Positions 1 through 12,900 of a stretch of DNA of 64,000 nt are shown here, piece after piece. The position numbers and the translations under genes were made by a program. Position 1 is the stretch's first letter. Every line of letters starts with the position of its first letter. The notes under the pieces are model-generated. The model saw only the letters and a list, made by a program, of their open reading frames with translations. It ran no database searches and was not told the DNA's origin. Source of the stretch: Acholoe squamosa (lineage: Eukaryota > Annelida > Polychaeta > Phyllodocida > Polynoidae); the NCBI GenBank assembly GCA_949317995.1, contig OX439049.1, forward strand, positions 11,470,395-11,534,394. Direction: 5' to 3'.

Positions 1-611
1 CGATACCCTGCCATAGGTCGGCATGATGCTGGCGATCAGACTCGCCAGTTATTGCCCATTATTGGTGCATCATGACGACCACTCCTACACCAGCGGCCTT
101 TAAAGGACCACACACCAACACAGCCGCGTGTTCTCCATGTGTATCCGGGATATGAGGTCACATGAAGCTGTGAAATGCGTATTTATAAACATTCAGAAAC
201 TGAAACCAAAGCTGACATCAGACTCACATGTTCCTAAAACCATGATTTTACCAGCAGCCACATCTTAATATGCATCATTTATAGGAACTAGACTGAGTCT
301 AGGAAACCGAAGTGGGTACAGTTGTTTCTCCTTGAACTTTGGATACTATTAAGGAGGCCTATGTGGAAACACCATTCAAATGAATAGGTCCTTTTTCGTG
401 TCATGCATAATTCATTTTTATTTACTTATTATTTTTTTTGGGGGGGAGACCTATTTTGAGATTATTAACGCCTAAATGCCTACAATCTAGGCTTTTCTTT
501 GAATCGCTTATTATTTGGTAGGATTTTCTGTTATGCACCTTGGTCCTTGATAAGGTATACTCCCCCTATTTTCTAAACTAAACTGCCGTAGCATTTTAAC
601 TATAGAAAACA
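1..611. other. gene-free flank
   Basis: No supported gene. The only notable sequence is a T-run followed by a G-run near 430-447. Short ORFs here have no recognisable protein features. Confidence 0.6.
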
Positions 612-1135
612 TACCCCCCCGGCCTCCCTCGCAGCGGGGCCGATGGTCAGCTTTCTGTGTCTCTGAAGGACACAGCAGCAGCTCATTATGTAGTCTCCTT
701 GAAGGATACAACCAACTGACCAATCAGGAGCTGGCTTCTGCTGCAGCAGCTGCATAGCTGCCTAAGACCAAGATGCTGAACTTAAATGTGATACAGGTAC
801 CCATTCACTGCATAAATGCACTGATCTTTCCAGGGTAAAACTTAAAGCAGTATCTGTCCTTTGAAATTGTTGCAAATAAATTTTAAAAACAAGACTGCTA
901 TGATATTCTTCTATTTATCACTGCTCATTATTTGCTCACTTAGGGAGTGGTCCTTTTTTATGAACAGGGGGTTATGGGTTTGAGGGGGGTGTACGAATTT
1001 AAGACCCCTCCCGAGAGGGGGATAAATATATCTATCTACTATAGATAAAAGAGAGGTGTAAAATTTCTCCTCCGCTCTGGCTCGTTGGGGCATAAAATAT
1101 TTTGACTATCTTCGAGGGGGGGGGGGGACGAAAAC

Positions 1136-1625
1136 CCACCACTGTGTCCTTGAAGGATACAAGCTGACTATTGCGTCCTTGAAGGACACTGGTAGACCAC
1201 TGCGTCCTTGAAGGACACAAGTAGGCCAGTGTGTCCTCCAAGGACACAAGCAGCCCACTGCATCCTTGAAGGCTATAAAGCAGCCCACTGTGTCCTTGAA
1301 GGATACAAGCAGACCACTGCATCCTTGAAGGAAACAAGGAGATCACTGTTTCCTTAACAGATACAGGGAGACTATTGTGTCCTTGAAGGACACAAGAAGA
1401 ACAATTTGTCCTTGAGGGATACAAGCAGAACACTGTGCCCTTGAAGGATACAAGCAGAATACTGTGTCCTTGCAGGATACAAGCAGAACACTGTGTCTTT
1501 GAGGGATACAAGCAGAACACTGTGTCCTTGAAGGAGACAAGCAGAACACTGTGTCCTTGAAGTACACAAGCAGGCCAATGTGTCCTTGAGGGATACAACG
1601 AGACCATTGTGTCCTTACAGGATAC
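1136..1625. repeat. 29-bp satellite array, orientation A
   Basis: About 17 tandem units of 29 bp built around GTGTCCTTGAAGGACAC, a palindrome with 8-bp arms and one central base, followed by AAGCAG(A/C)CCACT. Because 29 is not a multiple of three and the unit lacks stops, long ORFs exist in several frames on both strands. I regard these as by-products. Confidence 0.85.
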
Positions 1626-1663
1626 ATTTATATGTGAGTAATCAACAATTTTCTATGGACATG

Positions 1664-1742
1664 TACATGTGGATCAACACGGTAAAAGGTACACCCTTGA
1701 GGGGGTGTGCTGGCATACCTTTTACTGTGTTGACCCACACAT
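1664..1742. repeat. short hairpin between the satellite arrays
   Basis: Inverted repeat: ACATGTGGATCAACACGG on the left pairs with GTGTTGACCCACACATGT on the right, and the inner arms GGTAAAAGGTA and TACCTTTTACT also pair. The loop is about 24 nt. It could be a small MITE or the remains of one. Confidence 0.6.
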
Positions 1743-2429
1743 GTTCTGTTACCGGATGTTCTGATGGCAATTAAACAAAATTTGAGACCAAAATTTGTGA
1801 TTACCGGAATCAGTAACAATCGCTTGTCAATGGGCCCGGTGGCCAATGGCCAGTATAGTTTAGGCTGCGGACCAGTGATTTTTCCTAAAAATCCTTTGAA
1901 ACTGGCCATTTGGCCAGTAGAATATGAATGTAATATATAATCAATAGACTTGAACTCGTTGGCTTCAGGGGGTGATAGAAGCATGAGCCAGAGGCATGGT
2001 TTCCACCATTAATTCTAAGTATTTACCTTTAAAAATGATAGAATCCATTGTTTTCTTTTGCGAGTCGACAAGACAGCCCTCTGCCATCTTGGTTTCATGT
2101 TGATACAAGTTCAATCACTATACACCAGGCTGCGCCACTTTCACGGGCGTAAACTTACTCGCAGTGGGAACATACAGAAGGGATAGTAGTAGCATTGCTT
2201 TATACGGGTTCGCTATGGTTCCTCTTCTATTAAGTTAATGCCCATGGCTAGTTGATAGGCTATACACCAGATGGCATGAGAAGTCATGTTGACAAACGCA
2301 ATGGCGAACACGCACGGCCAGTCGCTCGCTTCAAAAGTTTAATCTTTTTTTATATCAAATACAGCCATAATATCAAGGAATCTAGTCGACAGGGAGGTAG
2401 AATATGGTTTTCATGTTATGTCCAAAGCA

Positions 2430-2920
2430 CAGTGGTGTGCTAGTGTCTTGAAGGACATGCTGGTCTTCTATAAACTGGTCTGCTTGTATCCTTCAAAGAC
2501 ACAGTGGTCTGCTTGTATCCTTCAAGGATACAGTGGGCTGCTTGTGTCCTTGGAGGACACATTGGGCTGCTTGTATCCTTCAAGGATGCAGTGGGCTGCT
2601 TGTGTCCTTGGAGGACACAGTGGGCTGCTTGTATCCTTTAAAGACACAGTGGTCTGCTTGTATCCTTCAAGGATGCAGTGGGCTGCTTGTGTCCTTGGAG
2701 GACACAGTGGGCTGCTTGTATCCTTCAAGGATGCAGTGGGCTGCTTGTGTCCTTGGAGGACACAGTGGGCTGCTTGTATCCTTCAAGGACACAGTGGGCT
2801 GCTTGTATCCTTCAAGGATGCAGTGGTCTGCTTGTATCCTTCAAGGACACAGTGGGCTGCTTGTATCCTTCAAGGATGCAGTGGTCTGCTTGTATCCTTC
2901 AAGGGCACAGTGGGCTGCTG
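2430..2920. repeat. 29-bp satellite array, orientation B
   Basis: The same unit as the array at 1136-1625 but reverse-complemented, about 17 copies. Some units alternate between a CTTCAAGGA and a CTTGGAGGA core, giving a two-unit higher-order pattern. Apparent ORFs of about 167 codons are repeat by-products. Confidence 0.85.
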
Positions 2921-3219
2921 AAATTCCTGTCCCCCTTTTTATTAAAGGAGGGCTATCACGGAAATTATCACTATGGGTACCTGCACAAAGAGTGCTAATA
3001 AATCCGCGGAAAATTTGCAGCACCCTGATTGGTTAAGGGGTGGTTTTGGTTAAAGCTTTAAGGGGGTGATAACTTTTGCGCCCCCCCCAACAAACCAGCT
3101 CCCCTGTTTTTAGAAAATGCACATAGGTTACAATCACCCCCTGAGGGGCGTGATGATTTTAGGTTCTAGGTTTATGCAGGCAGTCAACGTAAAAATTTCA
3201 GACCCCTCCCATGTGGGGG

Positions 3220-3765
3220 TCTAAGGGAGTGGCTATTTATCAACAGGGGGAATGGTGGGATTTCACGTGGACACACAATAACTTTTTACACCCCCCCTTA
3301 ACAGCAGTCAAAATTTTTTGTGCCCCCTGGGCCAGAGGCGCGGGAGTTTGTGCACCCCTCTTTGATCTATAGTAGTGCGCAGGTTTTTCTTTTGCTAAAA
3401 AGAGGGTACATTTTTTTGGCCCCTCCTTAAGAGGGGTCAAAATTTTATTAGCCCCCCCTTGGGAGGGGTGTGAAATCTTTATGCCCCCCCAAACCCTCCA
3501 CACACCCCTGTTGATGAAAAATAATTACTCCCTAAAAAAATTTTGACTCCTCTTGAGGGGCAGGCTAAAAGAATTTTACCTTCTTTTTAGCCCAAAAGCT
3601 GTGCGCTACTATAGATCAAAGAGGGGTGCAAAAATTCTCAGCGCCTCCAGCGCGTTGGGGGGGAGGGCACAAAAAAATTACAGTCAAGGAGGAGGTGTAA
3701 AAAAATTCTGCGTGTCCACGCGAAAACCCACCACCCCCCTGTTGATAAATGATGATCACTCCTTT
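3220..3765. repeat. palindromic pair of about 230-bp arms
   Basis: 3220-3450 and the reverse complement of 3535-3765 share the order: GGAGTGG, ATTTATCAACAGGGG, GGTGGG, GTGGACAC, GCACCCCTCTTTGATCTATA and AAAAGAGG-type blocks. The spacer is about 80 bp. A diverged relative of the same block lies at 935-1135. This is part of the foldback complex. Confidence 0.65.
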
Positions 3766-4675
3766 AGACCTGCCAGCTGTTGTGTCCTTGAGGGACACTA
3801 GACTAGCCCACCCCAATGTGTCAACAAAGAATTGTTGTTGTGTCCTTCAGGGACACAAGGCTAGCCCACCCATGCACTGTGTCAACAAAGCTTTGAATCC
3901 AGGATCATCATCCATGGACACAATAAATGAGCATTTCAATTTCTTTTTATCACTATTTTGATCTGTCAAATTCTATAACAAAGAAAAATTCTGCCTATTT
4001 ATTCAGAAATCAGTGTGTTTGTGCTTTGAATACAGGCTGTAGAAGGTCCACCATCTTGGTTTTAGCAGCTGCCATCTGCTGCTGCAGAGACTGGCTCCTG
4101 ATTGGTCAATTCCTTGTATCTCTGAAGGACACAAGGGCTTATCCTTCAGGGACACAGAAAGCTGACCAACGGCCCTGCTGCGCCTCCCTCCAATTTCAAT
4201 TACCGGTGGTATGCCTAGTCAGGCTAGTGTGGCTTTGTTTGTGTGTCTGAGAGATGAATGTGTGTGTGTGTGGGGGGGGGGGTATATCGTTTACATGTGT
4301 GTAATCTTAGCATTAATCCCTCGTACAAATATACACAATATTCCCTGGCAATTACTATATGTACAAACAAATTTTCTTGAACAAGCAATTTTTTTCTACA
4401 CATTTAATGGTCCATTGGATATAAAAAAGATTTTGGATTTGTGTGACAAATTGCTATATAATCCTATATAAGGTTGAAGGTCGTTCATCTCGAAAAATAG
4501 CTCGCGACTCCATCATTTCATTGCATTTTTGGAAAGTAAATGTCATTTCGGGACGCTTATGAGAATAGGGTGAAAATCTAACCACTTTTAGTTTATTCCT
4601 ACCAGCCATCCTAATGCACTTCTTAACTCTTTAACTATTACAAAAAACAACGAGTGCCTTGCTCTTCTTCTACCA

Positions 4676-4830
4676 GGGGAGTAGGAAAAGGGGAGGGGGG
4701 CAGGGGGGCCTGGGCCCCCCAATCATAAAGGAGGTGGGGCCTAAGTATGTCTGGGCCCCCCAAAATTTGACAAGAATTAATAATAATAATTGCATTTCAA
4801 ATTAGATTGATATAGTAATGGGATAGAGAA
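4676..4830. repeat. G/C-tract dispersed repeat, copy 1
   Basis: Shares AAAAGGGGAGGGGG, GGGGCCTG, CCCCCCAATCAT, AAGGAGGT and AGTATGTCTGG in the same order with 23279-23400. It is therefore an interspersed repeat with at least two copies in the window. Class unknown. Confidence 0.6.
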
Positions 4831-4899
4831 AATGGGAGGCCTGGGCCTCAAATCAGATCTAAAATTCATCAAAAATTACTTTTCTATACATATTTTAGA

Positions 4900-5194
4900 T
4901 ACTGTAATCTCTCGCGTATAAGGCACGTCTTATACGCGAGGTTATAGTTCTCCCTGCATCCACAAGGGGGAGATCAAGAGCTTTGTTTTGATATCTTACA
5001 CTCCCACTAAGTCATAATATGACATAGGTGGGTGTAGGAAGTTCCTGAGTGACTTAGGTACACATAGCTTTTTGAATTTTCAAAATCCATTCAGTAGAAC
5101 AAAAGTTATGAATTTTCAATTTATTTGACCATATTCTAAAAGTCTAGGTGCCCCTTATACGCGAGGTGCGCCTTATACACGGGAGATCACGGTA
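4900..5194. mobile_element. MITE with GCGTATAAGGC termini, copy 1
   Basis: Terminal inverted repeats start TACTGTAATCTCTCGCGTAT on the left and, reverse-complemented, TACCGTGATCTCCCGTGTAT on the right. Each continues into a second short inverted motif (CTTATACGCGAGG). The terminal TA may be the target duplication. No coding sequence, so it is non-autonomous. A second copy lies at 27257-27483. The superfamily cannot be set from this sequence. Confidence 0.75.
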
Positions 5195-5279
5195 GGTATG
5201 TTTTGGCGCTATTGCGCTTCAGCCGACAATTCAATGTGGTCGAGGCTGTACCCCCACTGGGCCCCACAATGAAGATTTG

Positions 5280-5280
<1 letters not shown>

Positions 5281-5340
<60 letters not shown>

Positions 5341-5341
5341 A
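5281..5341. repeat. (TA)n(TG)n microsatellite
   Basis: About 50 bases of TA dinucleotides followed by TG dinucleotides. Confidence 0.95.
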
Positions 5342-6720
5342 TAATGAGACTGTCCATTCTACATAAAGTAAAAAAAAAAAACTCTTAGGTTTCTTAGTTC
5401 TCCAAATGTGAAAACATTAAGAGATATTGAAAAAAACCATTAAAATACGTCAAACATGTTTCAAAAACGCTTCTATACCCAAACATAATCCAAACGTTCG
5501 CAAACGTTTATTACCAAATAAATACAAATAAGGGGTGTCAGAGCAGAATTGGAGTGTGAGGGTAAGAGGGAAGTTCCTCCCATCCTGGAGGTGGGGGGCA
5601 TGGTATCTTTTAATCCTGGGGGTGGGGGGTTCCTCCATTCCTGGCTCAGTGGGAAAAGGGGCATGACCCGGGGCAGGACTCCTCAAATCATTGTCAGGAT
5701 AGTCAGAATAATCCCCCCCCATCAATATAAATTTTAAGAATTACGCAGTCGTCCAATAAGGGAATTATGCATGATTTCAATTCACAAGTGACAAAATTTT
5801 ATTGTATACAACAACAACGAAATGCTGTACATGTTTTAGTTCCAGGCACCCATTTATCTTTTCAGGCAACGTCCATTTTGTCTTCAATTATAGATGCAAC
5901 CATGGCAATACTCACTATTTATAATTCACAGGAAGTAATGTTACAATCACCAGGTTTTTCATGGTGTGCATTGATGCATTAGGAATCGACTGCACGACAG
6001 GTCTTGGCCATTGTACTGGGAGAATGGGACTATCTGGGACTGAAATAATAAGAAATAATTCATGTAGATATATGTGCACCCATCACAAATGACAACAAGT
6101 CGTGTAAAGGGACCTATCAATAACAATTAATACACTGTTATAAAATATCATAGGGAAACCAGGGAATCTACCAGGTGCCAAAATATGAGTAAATATAGAT
6201 AACTATAAGTAAATAGAAAAAAAAATGATATGATAGTCACATATTTTCAGCCATCCCACACGTATTATATTAAGGGTGTGAAGGATGAGGAGTCCCGAGG
6301 ATGAGGATGAGGTAAAGGAGTTTCATTCCTCTTTGGCAAAGCTTTTCCCTCATGCATCTTAGCAAAATTCCTCCATTCCAATTACTCTTTTTGACAAAAT
6401 GATACCTCTTTCAGTCAACTACTTCTGTCTAATAAAGAAAACTAATTAATTCAGTAGATTAATCTGTAGCATTTAGCATCTAGACTATGATTAAACCCAT
6501 AATATAGAAGGTCTATACACAAAATCTTAAAATATGGAACACCCAATGAATTGAAAAGATAATCAGTTTATGATGAGTTTTAAACTGCCCCAATTCGCCA
6601 ATGCATTACCATTGGTGCAATGATGGTGTATGATAACTATAAATGATTCACAATAAGTCTAACAAAGATTTTTAGAGTGCATCTATTGAAGTCCATACAG
6701 TTTGATATAATATTATAAGT
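5342..6720. other. gene-free stretch upstream of lectin gene 1
   Basis: AT-rich sequence without a supported exon. A short inverted G-rich motif (GGAGGTGGGGGGC and GGGGGTGGGGGGTT) lies near 5590-5630. Nothing else recognised. Confidence 0.5.
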
Positions 6721-6721
6721 A

Positions 6722-6847
6722 ATGACAAAGCGGCAGAGAAGAGGAAGCAGACAGGTGAGGTGGTACTTGTCTGACTCTACTGCAGCAAACTCACCATGGT
6801 TCAGAAAAGGAGGATTTATTGAGGAAGACATCGAATTTATGAGAGAC
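6722..6847 (+). promoter_or_regulatory. probable 5' UTR/promoter-proximal region of lectin gene 1
   Basis: A purine-rich stretch (GAAGAGGAAGCAGACAG) about 90 bp before the start codon has a close match (GAAGAGGAAGGAGACAG) at the same distance upstream of lectin gene 2, followed by GACTCT in both. Such upstream conservation between paralogues suggests 5' UTR or core promoter sequence. The reading frame is open from 6722, so a start upstream of 6848 cannot be excluded. Confidence 0.4.
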
Positions 6848-6914
6848 ATGGTTGGGATACATTTGGAAATGTTCCTGTACTGGGCCGTTTTGGTGATATC
6901 ATGCTTGCAGTCTG
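6848..6914 (+). CDS. gene 1 exon 1: signal peptide
   Basis: Encodes a short leader with the hydrophobic core MFLYWAVLVISCLQS, typical of a secretory signal peptide. It ends in phase 1 at G|GTGAGT. The corresponding exon of gene 2 (23965-24031) is also 67 nt. Confidence 0.75.
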
Positions 6915-9900
6915 GTGAGTAACTTATGATATTAATCATTTTAACAGAGTGCTTTCCATTGAGAGCATTAAGGATGGGGTCTCTGTTTTCATAATTTGAA
7001 CTTTCAGTATCAGGAAAGGATAAGCATAGGAGATTTTGATCATCTATGTTTGTGACAGGAGAGCATTTCACGATGGCAATCGTCAAAAATGACTATTGTA
7101 AAATACCAGCCTATCATTTCACAATATACTCACCTAAGGCAGATAACATGTGATATAGATTAACCCCTAGTGGTTAACTAACCGGGGCTTTATCCACGAA
7201 CCTTTAGTGGTTAACTAACCAGGGCTTTACTATGAATCCCTAGTGGTTAACTAACCAGGGTTTTACTATGAACCCCTAGTGGTTAACTAACCAGGGCTTT
7301 ACTATGAACCCCTAGTGGTTAACTAACCAGGGTTTTAATATGAACCCCTAGTGGTTAACTAACCAGGCTTTATCCACGAACCCCTAGTGGTTAACTAACC
7401 AGGCCTTTATCCATGAACCCCTAGTGGTTAACTAACCAGGGCTTTATCCATGAACCCCTAGTGGTTAACTCACCAGGTCTTTTCTATGAACCCCCTAGTG
7501 GTTAACTAGCCAGGGCTTTATCCATGAACACCTAGTGGTTATCTAGCCAGGGCTTTATCCATGAAACCCTAGTGGTTAACTAACCAGGGCTTTACTATGA
7601 ACCCCTAGTGGTTAACTAACCAGGGCTTTTCTATGAACCCCCTAGTGGTTAACTAACCGGGGCTTTACTATGAACCTCTAGTGGTTAACTCACGAGGGCT
7701 TTATCCATGAACCCCTAGTGGTTAACTAACCAGGGCTTTACCCATGAACCCCTAGTGGTTAACTAACCAGGGCTTTATCCATGAACCGCTAGTGGTTAAC
7801 TAACCAGGGCTTTATCCATAAACCCCTAGTGGTTAACTAACCAGGGCTTTATCCATGAACCTCTAGTGATTAACTAACCAGGGCTTTACTATGAACCCCT
7901 AGTGGTTAACTCACCAGGGCTTTATCCATGAACCCCTAGTGGTTAACTCACCAGGGCTTTACTATGAACCCCTAGTGGTTAACTAACCAGGGCCTTATCC
8001 ATGAAACCCTAGTGGTTAACTAACCAGGGCTTTACTATGATCCCCTAGTGGTTAACTAACCAGGGCTTTACTATGAACCCCTAGTGGTTAACTAGCCAGG
8101 GCTTTATCCATGAACCCCTAGTGGTTATCTAGCCAGGGCTTTATCCATGAAACCCTAGTGGTTAACTAACCAGGCCATTATCCATGAACCCCTAGTGGTT
8201 AACTCACCAAGGCTTTACTATGAACCCCTAGTGGTTAACTCACCAGGGCTTTACTATGAAACCCTAGTGGTTAACTCACCAGGGCTTTATCCATGAACTC
8301 CTAGTGGTTAACTCACTAGGGCCTTACTATGAACCCCTAGTGGTTAACTCACCATGGCCTTATCCATAAACCCCTAGTGGTTAACTAACCAGGGCTTTAT
8401 CCATAAACCCCTAGTGGTTAACTAACCAGGGCTTTACTATGAACCCCCTAGTGGTTAACTAACCAGGGCTTTACCCATGAACCCCTAGTGGTTAACTAAC
8501 CAGGGCTTTATCCATGAACCGCTAGTGGTTAACTAACCAGGGCTTTATCCATAAACCCCTAGTGGTTAACTAACCAGGGCTTTATCCATGAACCTCTAGT
8601 GATTAACTCACCAGGGCTTTACCATGAACCCCTAGTGGTTAACTCACCAGGGCTTTATCCATGAACCCCTAGTGGTTAACTAACCAGGGCGTTATCCATG
8701 AAACCCCTAGTGGTTAACTAACCAGGGCGTTATCCATGAAACCCCTAGTGGTTAACTAACCAGGGCTTTACTATGAACCCCTAGTGGTTAACTAACCAGG
8801 CCATTATCCATGAACCCCTAGTGGTTAACTCACCAGGGCTTTACTATGAACCCCTAGTGGTTAACTCACCAGGGCTTTACTATGAAACCCTAGTGGTTAA
8901 CTAACCAGGGCTTTATCCATAAACCCCTAGTGGTTAACTCACCAGGGCTTTACTATGAAACCCTAGTGGTTAACTCACCAGGGCTTTATCCATGAACCCC
9001 TAGTGGTTAACTCACCAGGGCCTTACTATGAACCCCTAGTGGTTAACTCACCAGGGCTTTATCCATAAACCCCTAGTGGTTAACTAACCAGGGCTTTATC
9101 CATAAACCCCTAGTGGTTAACTAACCAGGGCTTTACTATGAACCCCTAGTGGTTAACTAACCAGGGCTTTACTATGAACCCCTAGTGGTTAACTAACCAG
9201 GGCCTTATCCATGAAACCCTAGTGGTTAACTAACCAGGGCTTTACTATGATCCCCTAGTGGTTAACTAACCAGGGCTTTACTATGAACCCCTAGTGGTTA
9301 ACTAACCAGGGCTTTACTATGAACCCCTAGTGATTAACTCACCAGGGCTTTACTATGAACCCCTAGTGGTTAACTCACCAGGGCTTTACTATGAACCCCT
9401 AGTGGTTAACTCACCAGGGCTTTACTATGAACCCCTAGTGGTTAACTAACCAGGCCTTTATCCATGAACCCCTAGTGGTTAACTAACCAGGGCTTTACCC
9501 ATGAACCCCTAGTGGTTAACTAACCAGGGCTTTACTATGAACCCCTAGTGGTTAACTCATCAGGGCTTTACTATGAACCCCTAGTGGTTAACTCAGAGCT
9601 TCATTTAGTCATCATGCTGGTGATAAAGGACGAGCAACTATTTGACTTGAAACTTTGCTATAATATTGTGGCCCCCCTATTTGGATGTTGCACTGTTGGT
9701 TCATTCCAGTACAATCCTGCCTTTTTTTTAAAATCACAAACCTAACAAATTATTACACAGCATTATACATGGTTGCCTAATGTGTTAAGAATAAACCATT
9801 TCCCCACTTATGTCTTTGTAGGTTTCTGTGCACGGACCTTCTACCACAGCACATATAAGGTAACACATACCCAGGCTAAGGCCGATTGCCAGAAAATTGG

Positions 9901-12900
9901 TGGTAACTTGGCAAAGATTACCTCAGCTGCAGAAAGCAATGGACTCGTACACTTTAGGTAAAAGGAATCATCATATTATCGTTTTTTGTCAGCATTCTTA
10001 ACAATTTAAGAATTATTTCACAGTGGAAATGGCAGAATAGGCAGTCTCATTTTACCAAGGGCCAAGAATACAAAAAAAAACACGTGCTGGGCAGTGGCTA
10101 TATCCAACAGAAATAGCATGGTTGGCTTTGGTGTACAGACCTTGCCCATGTGTAAGGTTTTATAACTTCCAATCGCAACGTTATAAAAGAATCTTACAGA
10201 ACAGAATAAAGTGTATTAATATTTTTTTGTAAATACATTTCATTAGTATATTACAGCTAAACGCTATGGCCAAGGTACATGTATATTGTTGGTTTTCACA
10301 ATTTATTTCCAAACAAAAACTGTCATAGGATATCAAGTAATGGTGAAATCTCACTGGGCCACTAAAAACGGAAAGTCTGCTGGACCAAATCATGGAGAGG
10401 GCATTGTAAAAATAATCTACCTATGGTTTATCCTTTTGCACATTACCACAGGCAGAAATGGGACCCTGGTCATGCCCACTGGATAGGTGGAAGTGCCACA
10501 GGTGTGAACGACTCCTGGGTGTGGCCCGATGGGTCCGATGTAGATTTGACATTAGTGACCACCGATGTTGAAAATGGAGAAATCTACCTTTCACTACTGC
10601 ACACTTATTCATGGAAAGCTGAAGCTAGTACAACAGAACTGTACTTTGTGTGTGAGGTAATAACAGGTAGGATATGTTTGATCTTATATTAAGGATAAAA
10701 GGTAGTATCTCGAAAAAAATATGAAAGCTTCATGAAAATTATACTAAATGTTGGTTTATATGTATTTAGTACACACCGGAAAAATCAGAGATATTTGCCG
10801 CATAATACTTAAGAAATAGGACTTCACATCATGTGATACGGATTAATACATTTCTTCTGTGACAGAACCTTTCCTAAACTTGTGTTCACCCAGTTTCTGC
10901 AGCCTTTCTGCAACTTTGGGTTTGCAAAATGTACCCTTATATCTAGAATTCTTGTTCAGGCCCACTGTAAAAAAAAATTCTGTTGAAAAAACCAGAGATT
11001 CTCTGGCACCCCGTGGTGCCAGCAAATCTCTGTATTTTTTACGGTCACCGTTTTCTCCAAAGTCATTTTTTAAATGGTAGTTCTTCGTTATCTAAAAACG
11101 TTGTTTCTCTGTTTTTAAATTTACAGTAATCCTCAGTTACCCAAAAAACGGTGATTCACTGGCACCCCATGGTGTCGGCCATTCTCCGTAATAAATATGG
11201 TCATCGTAATTTTGAAATCACCGTTATTTTAACGGAAAATGACCAGCACCCAGGTATGACTAAGAATCACCATTATTTCAGTGGAATACTTGAAATTGCA
11301 TTTAATATGACATCAAAAGAATGAATTATGATATTTCTATGATTCATTTCACTTGAGATCCAATCCATGGCTCCATGAAAGCATCATAGAATAATTCATC
11401 ACTCTTTGTAATCAAAACCTAGGGGCATAAAGCACTCTAGGATTGCTACAAATCAACATGGTTGACAGTGTGGACATATAATATTTCTTATCATCACAAA
11501 ATAAGTGTTTGTCTCATCAAAATATCACACAAATGTAGATTACCACACCATTAACCATATTCTCACAGCCCCATATTTGGCCATCAACACTGATACTGCA
11601 TCTAATTGAATAGCTATAAATTAGTATCATTTTAGTACATGCAGAATAGAATCCCTATAAGAAAATCTCATCTTGAAAGAGGGTGTGATCTAACTAAACA
11701 ATAGTTAAAATGGTGTATTCCCATAAATTGATAAATGGTGTTTCACTGTGGTGGATTACGGATAATCAATATATAGTTAATTGATATTACAGTAGTTGAC
11801 TGTAATTAATCATTATGCTAATTCGTCATAAAATTTCATGGTGATCCTCCATAAATGTGTTAGAGACACACACACATTGAATCAACACAATTAGCTTTTT
11901 ATATGTATAGGATATTGTTTTCTATGGCACCATCTACTTTCAATTTGAGAAACTGTGCATTACTGTAAGTGTTTTCATACGTACCAGCTTTCACAGCATT
12001 TGGGGGAAAAGGTATTTTTCAGAACATATTTTCTATATTTCCTTGTTATATATAATAATATATGCTCAATATCTACAGAGTTTCACCAGAATTAAGTGTA
12101 AGTCACACTATGGTTCAGCATAAATCTGTTTCTCTATATTGGTTTACAGGATTTCCTTGTTATATGGTCAATTTTACAGAGTTTCACCTGAATTGAAATT
12201 CAGGTGTTTTTCTGTACTGGTTTACAGGATTTCCTTGTTATATCAATATCTACAGAGTTACACTGGATTTGAAATTACGGAGACTTATTGCAAAATTAAA
12301 CAGTGAATCTCCGTCTATTCAACGGAATATTTTTACAGTGTAGGTTATCCTATTTAATCCTGCCACCCAGGTAGGGTATGTGTGCATGTGGATCTTTCAG
12401 TTGTTACAAGGTGGTAGTAGTGAACCTGATAGATTTAGTTTATGATTTTACCACCACTCACCACCAGTAGTTTCTATAAATGAGCCTTAATCCCACCTCA
12501 GCCATTTTGCATTATTAACACCCATAAATTTGTAATGCATGAATGCAACACTGGCAAGTTTACCCAGCAGGGCTGCATTCATTAAAGGAATCACACTCAT
12601 CATACTTAGGGAATAATGCACGGGGCATGGCTGTGGGAGTGCTCTAGACTGTATTGAGACATCGATGGGCCTGATAAGCTCCAAGATGTCTCAATACAGT
12701 CTAGAGCACTCCCACAGCCATGACCAAGTGCATTATTCCCGTTTTTAACACAGGAAAAAATAACCCATCAGCCACCTGACAACACATGAATATCAATTGT
12801 GCAGTCTAAAGGTGAGATGAAGTTAACCTCCTTTGCAAGGAGTGCATTATCCATCTAGATAATGCACGGTCAAACATCGAATCAGAACGCAGTATTCAGG

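Larger units (their letters stand above)
612..4196. repeat. large nested inverted-repeat (foldback-like) complex
   Basis: The segments 612-790 and about 4028-4196 are diverged inverted copies of each other. Read on opposite strands, both run through GGTCAGCTTTCTGTGTC, an eight-base-arm palindrome, CAATCAGGAGC and AACCAAGATG. Inside lie two satellite arrays in opposite orientation (1136-1625 and 2430-2920) and a second inverted pair (3220-3450 with 3535-3765). The layout resembles a foldback transposon with repetitive arms, but no transposase is visible and I found no target duplication. Confidence 0.6.

Noticed and set aside
1032-1607. 191-codon minus-strand ORF and related ORFs with repeated CILQGHSGLLVSF-type peptides (also 2418-3036)
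   Set aside because: They follow from a stop-free 29-bp repeat that is open in several frames on both strands. No start context, no composition of a real protein.
7160-9595. Regular repeats that might be taken for a CRISPR array
   Set aside because: Units are directly adjacent without unique spacers, in an intron of a eukaryotic gene.
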